Shown here: piece after piece, positions 7,683 to 16,510 of the stretch
How the letters are laid out: each line of letters opens with the position of its first letter
Position numbering within the stretch: position 1 is the first letter of the stretch
Assembly (NCBI RefSeq): GCF_017487345.1
Contig: NZ_CP062006.1
Coordinates: 3,276,501-3,340,500, forward strand
Length of the DNA: 64,000 nt
Source of the DNA: Brevundimonas pondensis
GTDB lineage: Bacteria > Pseudomonadota > Alphaproteobacteria > Caulobacterales > Caulobacteraceae
Direction of reading: 5' to 3'
Made by a program: the position numbers and the translations under genes
The notes under the pieces: generated by a model
Database searches by the model: none
Seen by the model: only the letters and a program-made list of their open reading frames with translations
Told to the model about the DNA's origin: nothing

Positions 7683-9218
7683 TCATTCGGCGGCGATGAT
7701 GGCGGCCTTCACCGCCCCGCGCCAGCCCTTCAGCAATCGCGCCCGTTCCGCCTCGCCCATGCGCGGACGCCAGACAGCGGGGGCCTCGGCGGGCGCAGTC
7801 CACAAGGCCTCAGTCAGGCCGACGCCGAAGGCCGCCAGTCGCGCCGCCCCCATGGCCGTCATCTCCTGAAAGGCCGGTCGTTCGACCTCGACCTCGCAGA
7901 TGTCGGCGACGAACTGCATGGCGAAGGCGTTGGCCGTGACGCCGCCGTCCACCTTGAGCCGCGTCAGCGCCGGCGCGCCATCTTTCGCCAGGGCGTCCAG
8001 CAGGTCGCGGGTCTGATAGGCCAGGCTCTCCAGCGCCGCGCGCACGAAGTGGGCCGGACCGCTGTCGCGGGTCAGGCCAATGACCGTGCCGCGCGCCTCG
8101 GGCTTCCACCAGGGCGCGCCCAGTCCGGTGAAGCCGGGCACCAGATAGACGCCGCCATTGTCCTTCAGCGTCTGGGCCATGGCCTCGGACTGGCGCGAGT
8201 CCGAAATCACCTTCAACCCGTCGCGCAGCCACTGGATCGCCGACCCCGCCGAAAAGATGGAGCCTTCCAGCCCATAGGCGACCTGCCCGTCCGCCGCATA
8301 CCCCAACGTCCCCAGCAGGCGCGAGGTCGAGGCCACCGGCTGATCCCCGACATTGGCCACCAGAAAGGCCCCCGTGCCATAGGTGATCTTGGCGTCCCCG
8401 GCCTTCAGCGCCCCATGCCCGACCAGAGCCGCCTGCTGGTCCCCCGCCGCCCCGTGGATGGGCAGGGCCCGCCCGAACAGGCTGGCGTCGCAGTCGCCCA
8501 GATGATCGGCGCAGCCCCGGATCTCGGGCAGGGCCTGCATCGGCACGCTGAACAGGTCGCACAGGTCCGCGCGCCATTGCAGGGTCTTCAGATCCATCAG
8601 GCTGGTGCGGCTGGCGTTGGTGGCGTCGGTGACGTGGCTCTGCCCGCCGGTCAGCTTCCAGATCAGCCAGGCGTCGATGGTGCCCAGCTTGACCTCGCCC
8701 CGCGCCGCCCGTTCGCGCGCACCGGGCACGGCGTCCAGCAGCCAGGCGTATTTCGAGGCCGAGAAATAGGGATCAAGGATCAGGCCGGTCGCCGCCTGAA
8801 CCTCCGGCTCATGCCCCGCCGCCGCCAGCCGCGCGGTCACGTCCGCCGTGCGTCGGTCCTGCCAGACGACCGCCCGATGCAGCGGCTCGCCGGTCGCCGC
8901 GTCCCAGATGACCGAGGTCTCGCGCTGGTTGGTGATGCCCACGGCGGCGAAGCGGCCGACGCCGCCGGCCTTCCTCACCACCTCGCGACAGGTCTGCAGG
9001 GTCGCGCGCCAGATCTCGGCCGCGTCATGCTCGACCCAGCCGGACTGCGGGAAGTGCTGAGCTAGCTCGATCTGGCTGACGGCCACGGCGCTGAACGCGC
9101 CGCCGCCTCCATTTTTGTCGCCTACCGGGCTTCGCCCTACTTGAGGCGTGACTTCAAACGCAATGGCCCGCGTCGAGGTCGTGCCCTGGTCGATGGCGAG
9201 GATCATGTTCGCTTGCAT
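7683..9218 (-). CDS. glpK: Glycerol kinase with an in-frame repeat-derived insertion
   Basis: This enzyme phosphorylates glycerol to sn-glycerol 3-phosphate using ATP. The FGGY kinase start is MILAIDQGTTSTRA. Substrate motifs include GWVEHDAAEIW, GITNQRETSV and WQDRRT, and the C-terminal ATP-site stretch LKVDGGVTANAF is present. The family normally passes directly from the first strand (AIAFE) to VAVSQIEL. Here about 21 residues, TPQVGRSPVGDKNGGGG plus AFSA (about residues 24-44), are inserted. The first part is encoded by a copy of a palindromic repeat found between genes elsewhere in the window. The reading frame is kept. The start is uncertain between ATG 9218 and ATG 9206; neither has a clear ribosome site. 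Confidence 0.92.
   Translation of the reverse strand: MQANMILAIDQGTTSTRAIAFEVTPQVGRSPVGDKNGGGGAFSAVAVSQIELAQHFPQSGWVEHDAAEIWRATLQTCREVVRKAGGVGRFAAVGITNQRETSVIWDAATGEPLHRAVVWQDRRTADVTARLAAAGHEPEVQAATGLILDPYFSASKYAWLLDAVPGARERAARGEVKLGTIDAWLIWKLTGGQSHVTDATNASRTSLMDLKTLQWRADLCDLFSVPMQALPEIRGCADHLGDCDASLFGRALPIHGAAGDQQAALVGHGALKAGDAKITYGTGAFLVANVGDQPVASTSRLLGTLGYAADGQVAYGLEGSIFSAGSAIQWLRDGLKVISDSRQSEAMAQTLKDNGGVYLVPGFTGLGAPWWKPEARGTVIGLTRDSGPAHFVRAALESLAYQTRDLLDALAKDGAPALTRLKVDGGVTANAFAMQFVADICEVEVERPAFQEMTAMGAARLAAFGVGLTEALWTAPAEAPAVWRPRMGEAERARLLKGWRGAVKAAIIAAE
9121..9147 (-). repeat. Palindromic repeat copy inside glpK
   Basis: On the minus strand it reads GCCTCAAGTAGGGCG then AAGCCCGGTAGG. 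It shares the frame GCCTCAAG...CGGTAGG with intergenic copies such as 50736-50765. The inner arms are complementary but of different sequence (GGGC/GCCC here, GCCC/GGGC there). It lies wholly in coding sequence and is read in frame as part of TPQVGRSPVG. Confidence 0.8.
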
Positions 9219-9263
9219 CAGGAGAGTTATGCAGAGGCTGCGTCCGCGCGTAAGAGGGAACCT

Positions 9264-10238
9264 ATGCATACGCCCAGCTTCGAAGGCGTCCTCGACGCCA
9301 CCCGCCAGATCGCCCCCGCCGCCGTCCGCACGCCGCTGATCGAGCATCCGGCCCTGAACGAAGCCGTCGGCGGCCGTGTGCTGATGAAGGCCGAGACGCT
9401 GCAGGTGGCGGGGGCCTTCAAGTTTCGCGGGGCCTATAACCGCATCAGCCGCCTGACGGACGACGAACGCAAACGCGGCGTCGTGGCCTATTCTTCAGGC
9501 AATCATGCGCAAGGGGTGGCGGCGGCGGCCCAGGCAGTCAGCACCCGCGCCCTGATCGTCATGCCCTCGGACAGCCCGACGGTGAAGGTGGAAGGCGTGC
9601 GCGCCTTCGGCGGCGAGGTGCGCTTCTACGACCGCTGGAGCGAAAGCCGCGAGGCCATCGGCGCCGAGATCGCGGCCGAGCGCGGCTCCATCCTGGTCCC
9701 GCCCTTTGACGACCCCTTCATCATCGAAGGCCAGGGCACGGTCGGGCTGGAGATGCTGGAACAGGCCAGCGTCCCCATGGACCAACTGCTGTGCGGCGCC
9801 TCGGGCGGGGGCCTGATCGCCGGGATCAACCTGGTCATGGCCGAACAAAGCCCCTCCACCCGCGTCATCGTCGTCGAGCCCGAGGCCTTTGACGACACCC
9901 GCCGCTCGATGGAAGCGGGTGAACGGACCCCTCACCCACAGGGCGCGCCCTCCATCTGCGACGCCCTGATGGCCCCCCTGCCCGGCGAGCTGACCTGGCC
10001 CATCAACCGACGCCTCGCCGGCGCCGCGACCGTCACCGACGCCGAGGTCGCCGAAGCCATGCGCTTCGCCTTCCGCTGGCTGAAGCTGGTGATCGAACCG
10101 GGCGGCGCCGTGTCCCTGGCGGCCCTGCTGTCGGGCAAGGCCCCGGCCAAGGGCCTGACCACCGGCCTCGTCCTGTCCGGCGGCAACGTCGATCCGGGCC
10201 TGTTCAGCGCCATCATCGAGGGGCGTTTCGCGGCCTGA
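9264..10238 (+). CDS. Threonine/serine dehydratase (PLP-dependent)
   Basis: The 324-residue fold-type II PLP enzyme deaminates threonine or serine to 2-oxo acids. The PLP lysine is Lys53 in AFKFRGAYNR, the substrate loop is SSGNHAQG, and the phosphate-binding glycine loop is CGASGGGLIAG. The C-terminus SGGNVD binds the cofactor ring. There is no regulatory ACT-like C-terminal domain, so this resembles the short catabolic or racemase-like enzymes rather than full biosynthetic IlvA. ATG at 9264 has AGAGGG upstream. It is divergent from glpK with about 45 bases between starts. Confidence 0.85.
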   Translation: MHTPSFEGVLDATRQIAPAAVRTPLIEHPALNEAVGGRVLMKAETLQVAGAFKFRGAYNRISRLTDDERKRGVVAYSSGNHAQGVAAAAQAVSTRALIVMPSDSPTVKVEGVRAFGGEVRFYDRWSESREAIGAEIAAERGSILVPPFDDPFIIEGQGTVGLEMLEQASVPMDQLLCGASGGGLIAGINLVMAEQSPSTRVIVVEPEAFDDTRRSMEAGERTPHPQGAPSICDALMAPLPGELTWPINRRLAGAATVTDAEVAEAMRFAFRWLKLVIEPGGAVSLAALLSGKAPAKGLTTGLVLSGGNVDPGLFSAIIEGRFAA

Positions 10239-10298
10239 CCCCGCCCCTTGCGCCCGCCCGCGACGCAGTGAAGGCTGCATCAAACGGAGGGGCCCCCG

Positions 10299-10754
10299 AT
10301 GACGAAGCCGAGCGATCTGCCATCCCTGGTCGGCCAGGAGGTCGGCCTCAGTCGTTGGATCACCATCGATCAGGCCCGCATCGACGCCTTCGCCCGGATC
10401 ACCGAGGACGAGCAGTTCATCCACGTCGACCCCGAACGGGCCAAGAGCACGCCCTTCGGCGGGACCATTGCGCACGGCTTCCTGACCCTCAGCCTGGCCT
10501 CGGCCATGAGCTATGACGCCGTCGCCCCGCTAGACGGCGTGGTCATGGGGGTCAACTACGGCTTCGACAAACTGCGTTTCCTCGCCCCGGTCCCGGCGGG
10601 GTCGAACATCCGCGGCCGCTTCACGCTGCTGTCCGCCGAGGACAAGGGAGGCGGCCGCTGGCTGCTGAAGCACGAACTGACCGTCGAGATCGAGGGCGCC
10701 GACAAGCCGGCCCTGATCGCCGAATGGTTGTCAATGCAGATGGTGAACGTCTGA
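10299..10754 (+). CDS. MaoC family dehydratase
   Basis: This 151-residue single hot-dog protein has the hydratase-2 motif in which Asp and His act on enoyl-CoA, seen as FARITEDEQFIHVD and PFGGTIAHGFL. Size and motif fit the NodN/MaoC-like (R)-specific enoyl-CoA hydratases. AACGGAGG precedes the ATG. It lies 60 bases after the threonine dehydratase on the same strand. Confidence 0.88.
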   Translation: MTKPSDLPSLVGQEVGLSRWITIDQARIDAFARITEDEQFIHVDPERAKSTPFGGTIAHGFLTLSLASAMSYDAVAPLDGVVMGVNYGFDKLRFLAPVPAGSNIRGRFTLLSAEDKGGGRWLLKHELTVEIEGADKPALIAEWLSMQMVNV

Positions 10755-10848
10755 CGACTGACCGTTTCTGGCGCTGGACAAGAGCCGGATAACGGCGCTC
10801 CAGTAACCACAAAACTCCGCGCACGGTCAGATCGAGGGAGGCTGGACA

Positions 10849-12522
10849 GTGCACCCACACGGCGTTTCCGTCTTCGACGGCCTGTCCTTCCTGGTCGCCG
10901 TCTTCGCCGCCTGGACGGCGCTGGACCTCTTCCGGCAGGTGCGCAGCCGTCAGGGCGCCGCTCGCCTGGTCTGGCTGGCGACCGCGGCGACCGTCATGGG
11001 CGGGGGTATATGGTCGATGCATTTCATCGCCATGCTCGGCGCCGAATCCGGTGCGGCGGTTCGCTATGATCCGACGCTGACCGTCGTTTCCTTCCTGCTG
11101 GCGGTCGTCGGCTCCAGCCTCGCCTTCCTGATCGCCGCCAGTCGAAAGGGTCGTCTCGGCCTGGTCCTGGCCGGAGCGATCATGGGCGCCAGCATCTGCG
11201 CCATGCACTTTGTCGGCATGGCCGCGCTGAGAACCTCGGCGACCCTGGCCTATGCCCCCGGCGCGGTCGCCCTGTCGGCGGCCATCGCCCTGTTCGCCTC
11301 GATCGCCGCCCTGTTCGCCGTCGAACAGGATCGTTCGCGTCTGTGGCGGCTGACGGCGGCGCTGATCCTGGGATTGGCGGTCGTCGGCATGCATCACGTC
11401 GCCATGGCGGCCCTGACGGTGACCGCAATCCAGACGGCGGCGCAGGTGCAACCCCCCGGCGCCTCGCCCCTGATGCTGGCCGTCGGCGTCACCGCCGTGA
11501 CCCTCGTCATCCTCTTTCTGGCCCTGGCGGCCTCCATGATCGGACAACGCGACAAGCTGATCTCGATCATAGATGCGGGCGGGGTCGGCTATTGGGAACT
11601 GAGCCTTCCGGGACAGACCCTCTGGCTCTCTGGACGCGCGCGCAAATACCTGGGCGTGGCGCGCGGCGCGCCCTTCACCGTGGACGACTTCACCCGCAAG
11701 CTGAAACCCGAAGATCTGCCTCGTCGCGCCGCGACCCTGACACGCGCGCTCAAGGGCGACGGCGAATACAATGCCGAGTATCAGATCCGGGACAGCGGCC
11801 ACTGGCTGCAGTTGCGCGGCCGGTTGATCCGCTCACGTTCGGGCCGGGCGATCAAGCTGGCCGGGGTCGTCATCGACGTGACCGACCGGCATCAGGCCTT
11901 CGCCGCACTGGCCACCAGCGAGCACCGCCAGCGCCTGCTGATCAATGAGCTGAACCACCGGGTCAAGAACACCCTGGCCACCATTCAGTCCATCGCCGCC
12001 TTGACCGCGCGGCGGTCGACCAGCGTCGAGGACTTCATGCGCCTGTTCGAGGCGCGGCTGATCGCCCTGTCCGACACCCACAACCTGCTGACCGCCAATG
12101 GCTGGGAACGCGCCCGCCTGCGCGATCTGATCCTGCTGGAGTTCCGTCCCTACGCCGAGGACCGGCTGCGGATGCAGGGCCCGGAGGTGACGCTGGAGGC
12201 CGAACAGGCCCTGTCCATGGGCCTGATCCTGCACGAACTGGTGACAAACGCCGCCAAATACGGCGCCCTCAGCTGTCCTGAAGGGGCGCCCGGCTGGATC
12301 GATGTCGCCTGGCGCGAGGCTGACGCCGACGGTCTGATCACCCTGGACTGGATCGAGCACGGCGGCCCGGCCGTCGCCCCGCCCACGCGCTCAGGCTTCG
12401 GCTCGCGTCTGATCGACACCAGCATCCGCACGACGCTCGCCGGATCGGCGGCCATGGACTACGCCGACGGCCGCCTGCATTGCCGCCTGAGGTTCCGTCC
12501 GGGCGCCGCGCCTAAGGCCTAG
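10849..12522 (+). CDS. MHYT-domain HWE histidine kinase
   Basis: The 557-residue membrane sensor kinase starts at GTG with GAGGGAGG just upstream. The N-terminal half has seven hydrophobic segments with three copies of the MHYT motif (WSMHFIAM, CAMHFVGM, VGMHHVAM). These are thought to bind metal and sense gas or redox. A PAS-like segment follows (about residues 235-350). The kinase core has the HWE phosphoacceptor NELNHRVKNTLATIQS (His near 369), HELVTNAAKYGAL and the Trp-x-Glu in DWIEHGG. No receiver is adjacent. The stop codon overlaps the stop of the convergent dehydrogenase gene. Confidence 0.92.
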   Translation: MHPHGVSVFDGLSFLVAVFAAWTALDLFRQVRSRQGAARLVWLATAATVMGGGIWSMHFIAMLGAESGAAVRYDPTLTVVSFLLAVVGSSLAFLIAASRKGRLGLVLAGAIMGASICAMHFVGMAALRTSATLAYAPGAVALSAAIALFASIAALFAVEQDRSRLWRLTAALILGLAVVGMHHVAMAALTVTAIQTAAQVQPPGASPLMLAVGVTAVTLVILFLALAASMIGQRDKLISIIDAGGVGYWELSLPGQTLWLSGRARKYLGVARGAPFTVDDFTRKLKPEDLPRRAATLTRALKGDGEYNAEYQIRDSGHWLQLRGRLIRSRSGRAIKLAGVVIDVTDRHQAFAALATSEHRQRLLINELNHRVKNTLATIQSIAALTARRSTSVEDFMRLFEARLIALSDTHNLLTANGWERARLRDLILLEFRPYAEDRLRMQGPEVTLEAEQALSMGLILHELVTNAAKYGALSCPEGAPGWIDVAWREADADGLITLDWIEHGGPAVAPPTRSGFGSRLIDTSIRTTLAGSAAMDYADGRLHCRLRFRPGAAPKA

Positions 12523-13451
12523 GGCTCGCCCAGGCAGCGCAGGGCGACTTCCAGATTGCGCAGGCCGTCTTCGCCCGAGACCGCCGCCGTCTCGCCGGTG
12601 CGGATGGCGTGGACGAAGGCCTCGTGTTCCTTCTTGAGCGGCTCGGCCGGCCAGGAGTTCAGCATCCGCGTCGAATAGGAACCGTCCGGCTGCTGGCCGA
12701 AATACTCGGTCACCTGGCGGGTGATCAGGTCGGCGACGATGAAGCGGTTCTTGGTCGCCACCTGCAGGGTGCGGGTCTTGTAGGGCGTGACCCAGTTGGT
12801 GGTGATATGGGCGATCACGTCATTGGCCATGCGGAACTGCAGCAGGGCCGAATCCTCGCGCGAGGCGTGGGTGTGGCCCAGCAACGACTGGACCTCGACG
12901 ACCTCGGACCCCGTCAGGTGACGGATGATGTCGATGTCGTGCACCGCCAGGTCGATGACCACCCCGACCTCGCCCATGCGCGGCGGGAAGGGACCGACGC
13001 GGGTGATCTGGATGGAGATGATCTCGTCGCCGTCGATGGCGCGCTTGACCGTGTCCACCGCCGGGTTGAAGCGCTCGACATGGCCGACCATCAGCACGCG
13101 GTTGTTGGCCTTGGCCGCGTCGATCATGGCCTGGGCGTCGGCGGTCGTGGCCGCGATGGGCTTCTCGACCAGCACATGGACGCCCGCGTTCAGCAGGGCC
13201 ACGCCCAGCTCGGCGTGGAAGCGGTTCGGCGTAGCGATGACGGCGGCGTCCAGACCGGCGGCGACAAATTCCTGCGCCGTCGTCACAGCGGTCGCGCCAT
13301 AGGCGGCGGCCACGCCCTCGGCCGTCACGGCGTCGGGATCAAACACCGTCGTCAGCTCGACGTCGCGCAGTTCCGACAGGACGCGGGCGTGGTTGCGGCC
13401 CATGACGCCGGCGCCGGCGACGCCGATCTTGAGGGGGGTCTGCTGGGTCAT
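12519..13451 (-). CDS. Gfo/Idh/MocA family sugar dehydrogenase
   Basis: The 310-residue NAD(P)-dependent oxidoreductase has the N-terminal dinucleotide motif GVAGAGVMGRNHARVL and the catalytic EKPIA motif. A central substrate-side motif VIDLAVHDIDIIRHL is also present. It sits 5 bases after a DegT-type aminotransferase. That pairing matches WbpB/WbpE-type steps, in which a UDP-sugar is oxidised at C3 and then aminated. The link to UDP-GlcNAc-type substrates is inference. Confidence 0.85.
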   Translation of the reverse strand: MTQQTPLKIGVAGAGVMGRNHARVLSELRDVELTTVFDPDAVTAEGVAAAYGATAVTTAQEFVAAGLDAAVIATPNRFHAELGVALLNAGVHVLVEKPIAATTADAQAMIDAAKANNRVLMVGHVERFNPAVDTVKRAIDGDEIISIQITRVGPFPPRMGEVGVVIDLAVHDIDIIRHLTGSEVVEVQSLLGHTHASREDSALLQFRMANDVIAHITTNWVTPYKTRTLQVATKNRFIVADLITRQVTEYFGQQPDGSYSTRMLNSWPAEPLKKEHEAFVHAIRTGETAAVSGEDGLRNLEVALRCLGEP

Positions 13452-13456
13452 GAGGA

Positions 13457-14617
13457 TCAGGCCTTGAAGCTGGCGACGGCGGCGATGATGCGATCCTGCG
13501 TCGCCGCATCCAGATCCGAATGCATCGGCAGGCTGATGACGCGCTCCATCAGACGCTCGGTCACCGGCAGACCTTGCGGTCCGCGTGGATAATGGGCGTA
13601 GGCCGGCTGCAGGTGCAGCGGGATCGGATAATAGACCGCCGTGGGGATGCCCTCGGCCTTCAGGTGCGCGGCCAGACCGTCGCGGTCCTCATGCTCGATG
13701 GTATACTGCGCCCAGTTGGAGACATTGCCCGCCGGCACGTCCGGCACGGCGGCGACATGGGCGCGCAGACCCTCGTTGTAGCGGGCGGCGGCGGCGTTGC
13801 GCCATTCGATCTCTTGCCCAAAGACCTTCAGCTTCTCGATCAGGACGGCGGCCTGGATGGTGTCCAGACGGCTGTTCAGGCCGATGCGCATGTTCAGGTA
13901 TTTGGGGTCGTGATCGAAGGTCTTGTCCTTCAGATCGACCGCCACCGCCTTGCCGTGCACGCGGATGGAATCGATCAGCTGGGCCAGTTCGTCGTCATTG
14001 GTCAGCACCGCCCCGCCGTCGCCGTAGCAGCCCAGCGGCTTGGCCGGGAAGAAGCTGGTGGTGGTGATGTCGGCCCACTTCAACGGATGCTCGCCGTTCA
14101 GGGTGCAGCCAAAGCCCTGAGCCGAGTCCGAGATCAGCTTCAGACCGTACTTGTCGCAGATCGCCTTGATCGCCGGATAGTCGGCGGGCTGGCCGAACAG
14201 GTCGACGGCGATGACCACGCGCGGCGTCAGACGGCCTTCCTTCAGCGTCGCCTCGATGGCGGCCTCCAGATGGGCCGGGCTCATGTTGTAGGTTTTTTCG
14301 TCGACGTCGATGAAGACCGGCTCGGCGTCGAACCAGGGCACGACCTCGGCGGTGGCGGCGAAGGTGAAGCTAGGCACGAAGACGGCGTCGCCGCGCCCGA
14401 TACCCCAGGCCATCAACGGCAGGGCCAGGGCGTCAGTGCCGTTGGCGCAGCCCAGGGCGTGCTTCGCCTGACCAAAGGCGGCCAGATCAGCCTCGAACTG
14501 GCGCACCTGCGGGCCCATGACCCAGGCGCCGCCGACGACGGCCTCCTGAACGGCGGCCTCGATCTTGCCGCCGAGGCGAAGGCGCTGAGCCTGAAGGTCG
14601 ATGAAGGGAATGGTCAT
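13457..14617 (-). CDS. DegT/DnrJ/EryC1/StrS sugar aminotransferase
   Basis: The 386-residue PLP enzyme transfers an amino group to a keto-sugar nucleotide. It opens with IPFIDLQAQ, has the cofactor region CANGTDALALPLMA, and the Schiff-base lysine lies in SFFPAKPLGCYGDGGA. The C-terminal YPIPLHLQPAY is typical. It is the first gene of a two-gene operon with the downstream Gfo/Idh dehydrogenase. The nearby AGE epimerase and HAD phosphatase on the other strand suggest cell-surface sugar synthesis. Confidence 0.9.
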   Translation of the reverse strand: MTIPFIDLQAQRLRLGGKIEAAVQEAVVGGAWVMGPQVRQFEADLAAFGQAKHALGCANGTDALALPLMAWGIGRGDAVFVPSFTFAATAEVVPWFDAEPVFIDVDEKTYNMSPAHLEAAIEATLKEGRLTPRVVIAVDLFGQPADYPAIKAICDKYGLKLISDSAQGFGCTLNGEHPLKWADITTTSFFPAKPLGCYGDGGAVLTNDDELAQLIDSIRVHGKAVAVDLKDKTFDHDPKYLNMRIGLNSRLDTIQAAVLIEKLKVFGQEIEWRNAAAARYNEGLRAHVAAVPDVPAGNVSNWAQYTIEHEDRDGLAAHLKAEGIPTAVYYPIPLHLQPAYAHYPRGPQGLPVTERLMERVISLPMHSDLDAATQDRIIAAVASFKA

Positions 14618-14817
14618 GAAGGGTCGCTCTCTCGGTGGGGGCCGCGCAGGCGGAACTCGGGTTCGGCGCGCGGGCGCGAAGGCGGATCAACTATCTTGAG
14701 CGCCTCCTACCAAAGCCCGGGGCCACTCGACAAACCCGCGAGGGTCACTTCGCGTTGCCGGTTGCAACGAAAGCGCCGCTTGGCAAAGTCCGCAAGCCTG
14801 CCTAAGCCCGTCGTCAG

Positions 14818-15924
14818 ATGACGCTTTCGACGATGCAGAACCGGGTCCGCGACTGGCTGTTCGGCCAGGCCCTGCCCCTGTGGGCGAGCGCGGGCGTCGA
14901 CGCCGAGGGTCGCTTCTTCGAAAAGCTGAACTTCGATGGCCGCCCGATCACGGGCCGCCCTCGCCGCACCCGCGTGCAGGCGCGTCAGGTCTATGTCTTC
15001 TGCGAGGCGGCGTCGCTCGGATGGGCGGATGGCGAGGCCGTCGCCCGCCGCGCGCTCGATGTCCTGATCCGCGACTACGGCCGTGAGGACAAACTCTGGA
15101 TCCGCGCGACCGACGATGCGGGCGCCGTGATCGACGCCACGCCCGACCTCTACGACCTGGCCTTCGTCCTCTTCGCCCTCGCCGCCGCCCATCGCGTGCT
15201 GAGGGACGACCGCGCCCGACCGCTGGCGCTCTCCACCCTCGCCGCCATCGAAGCCCGCATGGCCGACCCGGTCCACGGCGGCTGGCAGGAGGCCCTGCCC
15301 CCCGTCCTGCCGCGCCGGCAGAACCCGCACATGCACATGCTGGAGGCCCTGCTGGCCTGGCAGGCCGTCGCCCCCGACCCGGCCTTCGAGGCGGCGGCTC
15401 GCCGCGTGCTCGACCTGTTCGCCGCCCGCTTCTTCGACCGCGAACACCTGATGCTGGGCGAGTTCTTCACCGCCGACTGGACGATCGCCCCCGGCGCCGC
15501 CGGTCAAGTCGTCGAGCCGGGCCATCACATGGAATGGATCTGGCTGCTGGATCAGGCCCGCCGTCTCGGCCTCGACGGCCATGAACGACAGGCCCAGGCC
15601 CTGTTCGCCTCGGCCCTGACCAACGGCGTCGGCGCCCGAGGCCTGATGGTTCGCGAGATCGATCGCATCGGCGTGGTCCGTGACGGCGGCGCCCGCCTGT
15701 GGGGCCAGACCGAGGCGATCCGCACCCTGTTATTGCGCGGCCAGACCGACCGCGCCCTGGCCCTGATCGAGACCCTGTTCGCCACCCATCTGGCGACGGC
15801 TGCGCCCGGTCTGTGGATCGACAGTTTCGACGCCGCGGGCGCGCCCCAGGACGCCGACGTCCCCGCCTCCAGCCTCTACCACCTGATGACCGCCTTCTCG
15901 GCCCTGCTGACGGAACCCGCATGA
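14818..15924 (+). CDS. AGE family epimerase/isomerase
   Basis: The 368-residue protein of the N-acylglucosamine 2-epimerase fold is an alpha/alpha barrel acting on hexoses such as mannose or N-acylglucosamine. Typical elements are TRVQARQVYVFCEA, LYDLAFVLFALAAAH, PVLPRRQNPHMHMLEALLAW and EPGHHMEWIWLLD, with conserved His and Glu residues. Its stop overlaps the start of the HAD phosphatase (ATGA), so the two are translationally coupled. The exact substrate is unknown; mannose-6-phosphate isomerase activity is a common assignment. Confidence 0.85.
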   Translation: MTLSTMQNRVRDWLFGQALPLWASAGVDAEGRFFEKLNFDGRPITGRPRRTRVQARQVYVFCEAASLGWADGEAVARRALDVLIRDYGREDKLWIRATDDAGAVIDATPDLYDLAFVLFALAAAHRVLRDDRARPLALSTLAAIEARMADPVHGGWQEALPPVLPRRQNPHMHMLEALLAWQAVAPDPAFEAAARRVLDLFAARFFDREHLMLGEFFTADWTIAPGAAGQVVEPGHHMEWIWLLDQARRLGLDGHERQAQALFASALTNGVGARGLMVREIDRIGVVRDGGARLWGQTEAIRTLLLRGQTDRALALIETLFATHLATAAPGLWIDSFDAAGAPQDADVPASSLYHLMTAFSALLTEPA

Positions 15925-16442
15925 GCCGACCCATGAAGCGTCCTGCCGCCTTCCTCGACCGCGACGGCGTCCTGATCGTCGACAGCGGCTATCCGCATCG
16001 CCCCGACCAGCTGGTCCTGATCCCCGGCGCCGCCGAGGCGGTGAAACGGCTCAACGACGCCGGCTATGTCACCGTCATCGTCACCAACCAGTCGGGCGTG
16101 GCCCGCGGCCTGTTCAGCGAAGAGACCATGCACGGCTTCAACGCCCTGCTGGTCGAGCGCCTGGCTGAAAGCGGCGCCCGCATCGACGCGGTCTACGCCG
16201 CCCCCCATCATGCCGAGGCCGTGGAGGAGCGCTATCGCCATCCCGACCACCCGGACCGCAAGCCCAATCCCGGCATGCTGCTGCGCGCCATCGCCGAGCA
16301 CAACCTCGACCCGGCCCGCTCCCTGATGATCGGCGACCAGCCCTCGGACCTGGAGGCGGCGCGGCGCGCGGGTGTGGCCGGCCATCGCTTCCCCGAAGGC
16401 GGCGACCTTGATCAATTCGTCGCGGGTCTGCTGACAGGCTGA
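15921..16442 (+). CDS. HAD phosphatase, D-glycero-D-manno-heptose-1,7-bisphosphate type
   Basis: The 173-residue HAD-IIIA phosphatase has the nucleophile motif FLDRDGVLIVD and motif II VTNQSGVARG. The zinc-site region is reduced (APHHAEAVEERYRHPDHPDRKPNPGM) and motif III/IV is MIGDQPSDLEAA. In GmhB the middle segment holds a Cys4 or Cys3His zinc site; no cysteines are present here, so it may lack zinc. It is coupled to the AGE epimerase by ATGA. A role in heptose or other surface-sugar synthesis is inferred. Confidence 0.82.
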   Translation: MSRPMKRPAAFLDRDGVLIVDSGYPHRPDQLVLIPGAAEAVKRLNDAGYVTVIVTNQSGVARGLFSEETMHGFNALLVERLAESGARIDAVYAAPHHAEAVEERYRHPDHPDRKPNPGMLLRAIAEHNLDPARSLMIGDQPSDLEAARRAGVAGHRFPEGGDLDQFVAGLLTG

Positions 16443-16510
16443 TCGCAATTCTTCATCTGGTGAATTAACCTCACAGCCAAGGCTATAAGAAACCGCCGGA
16501 GAAGACGTTC

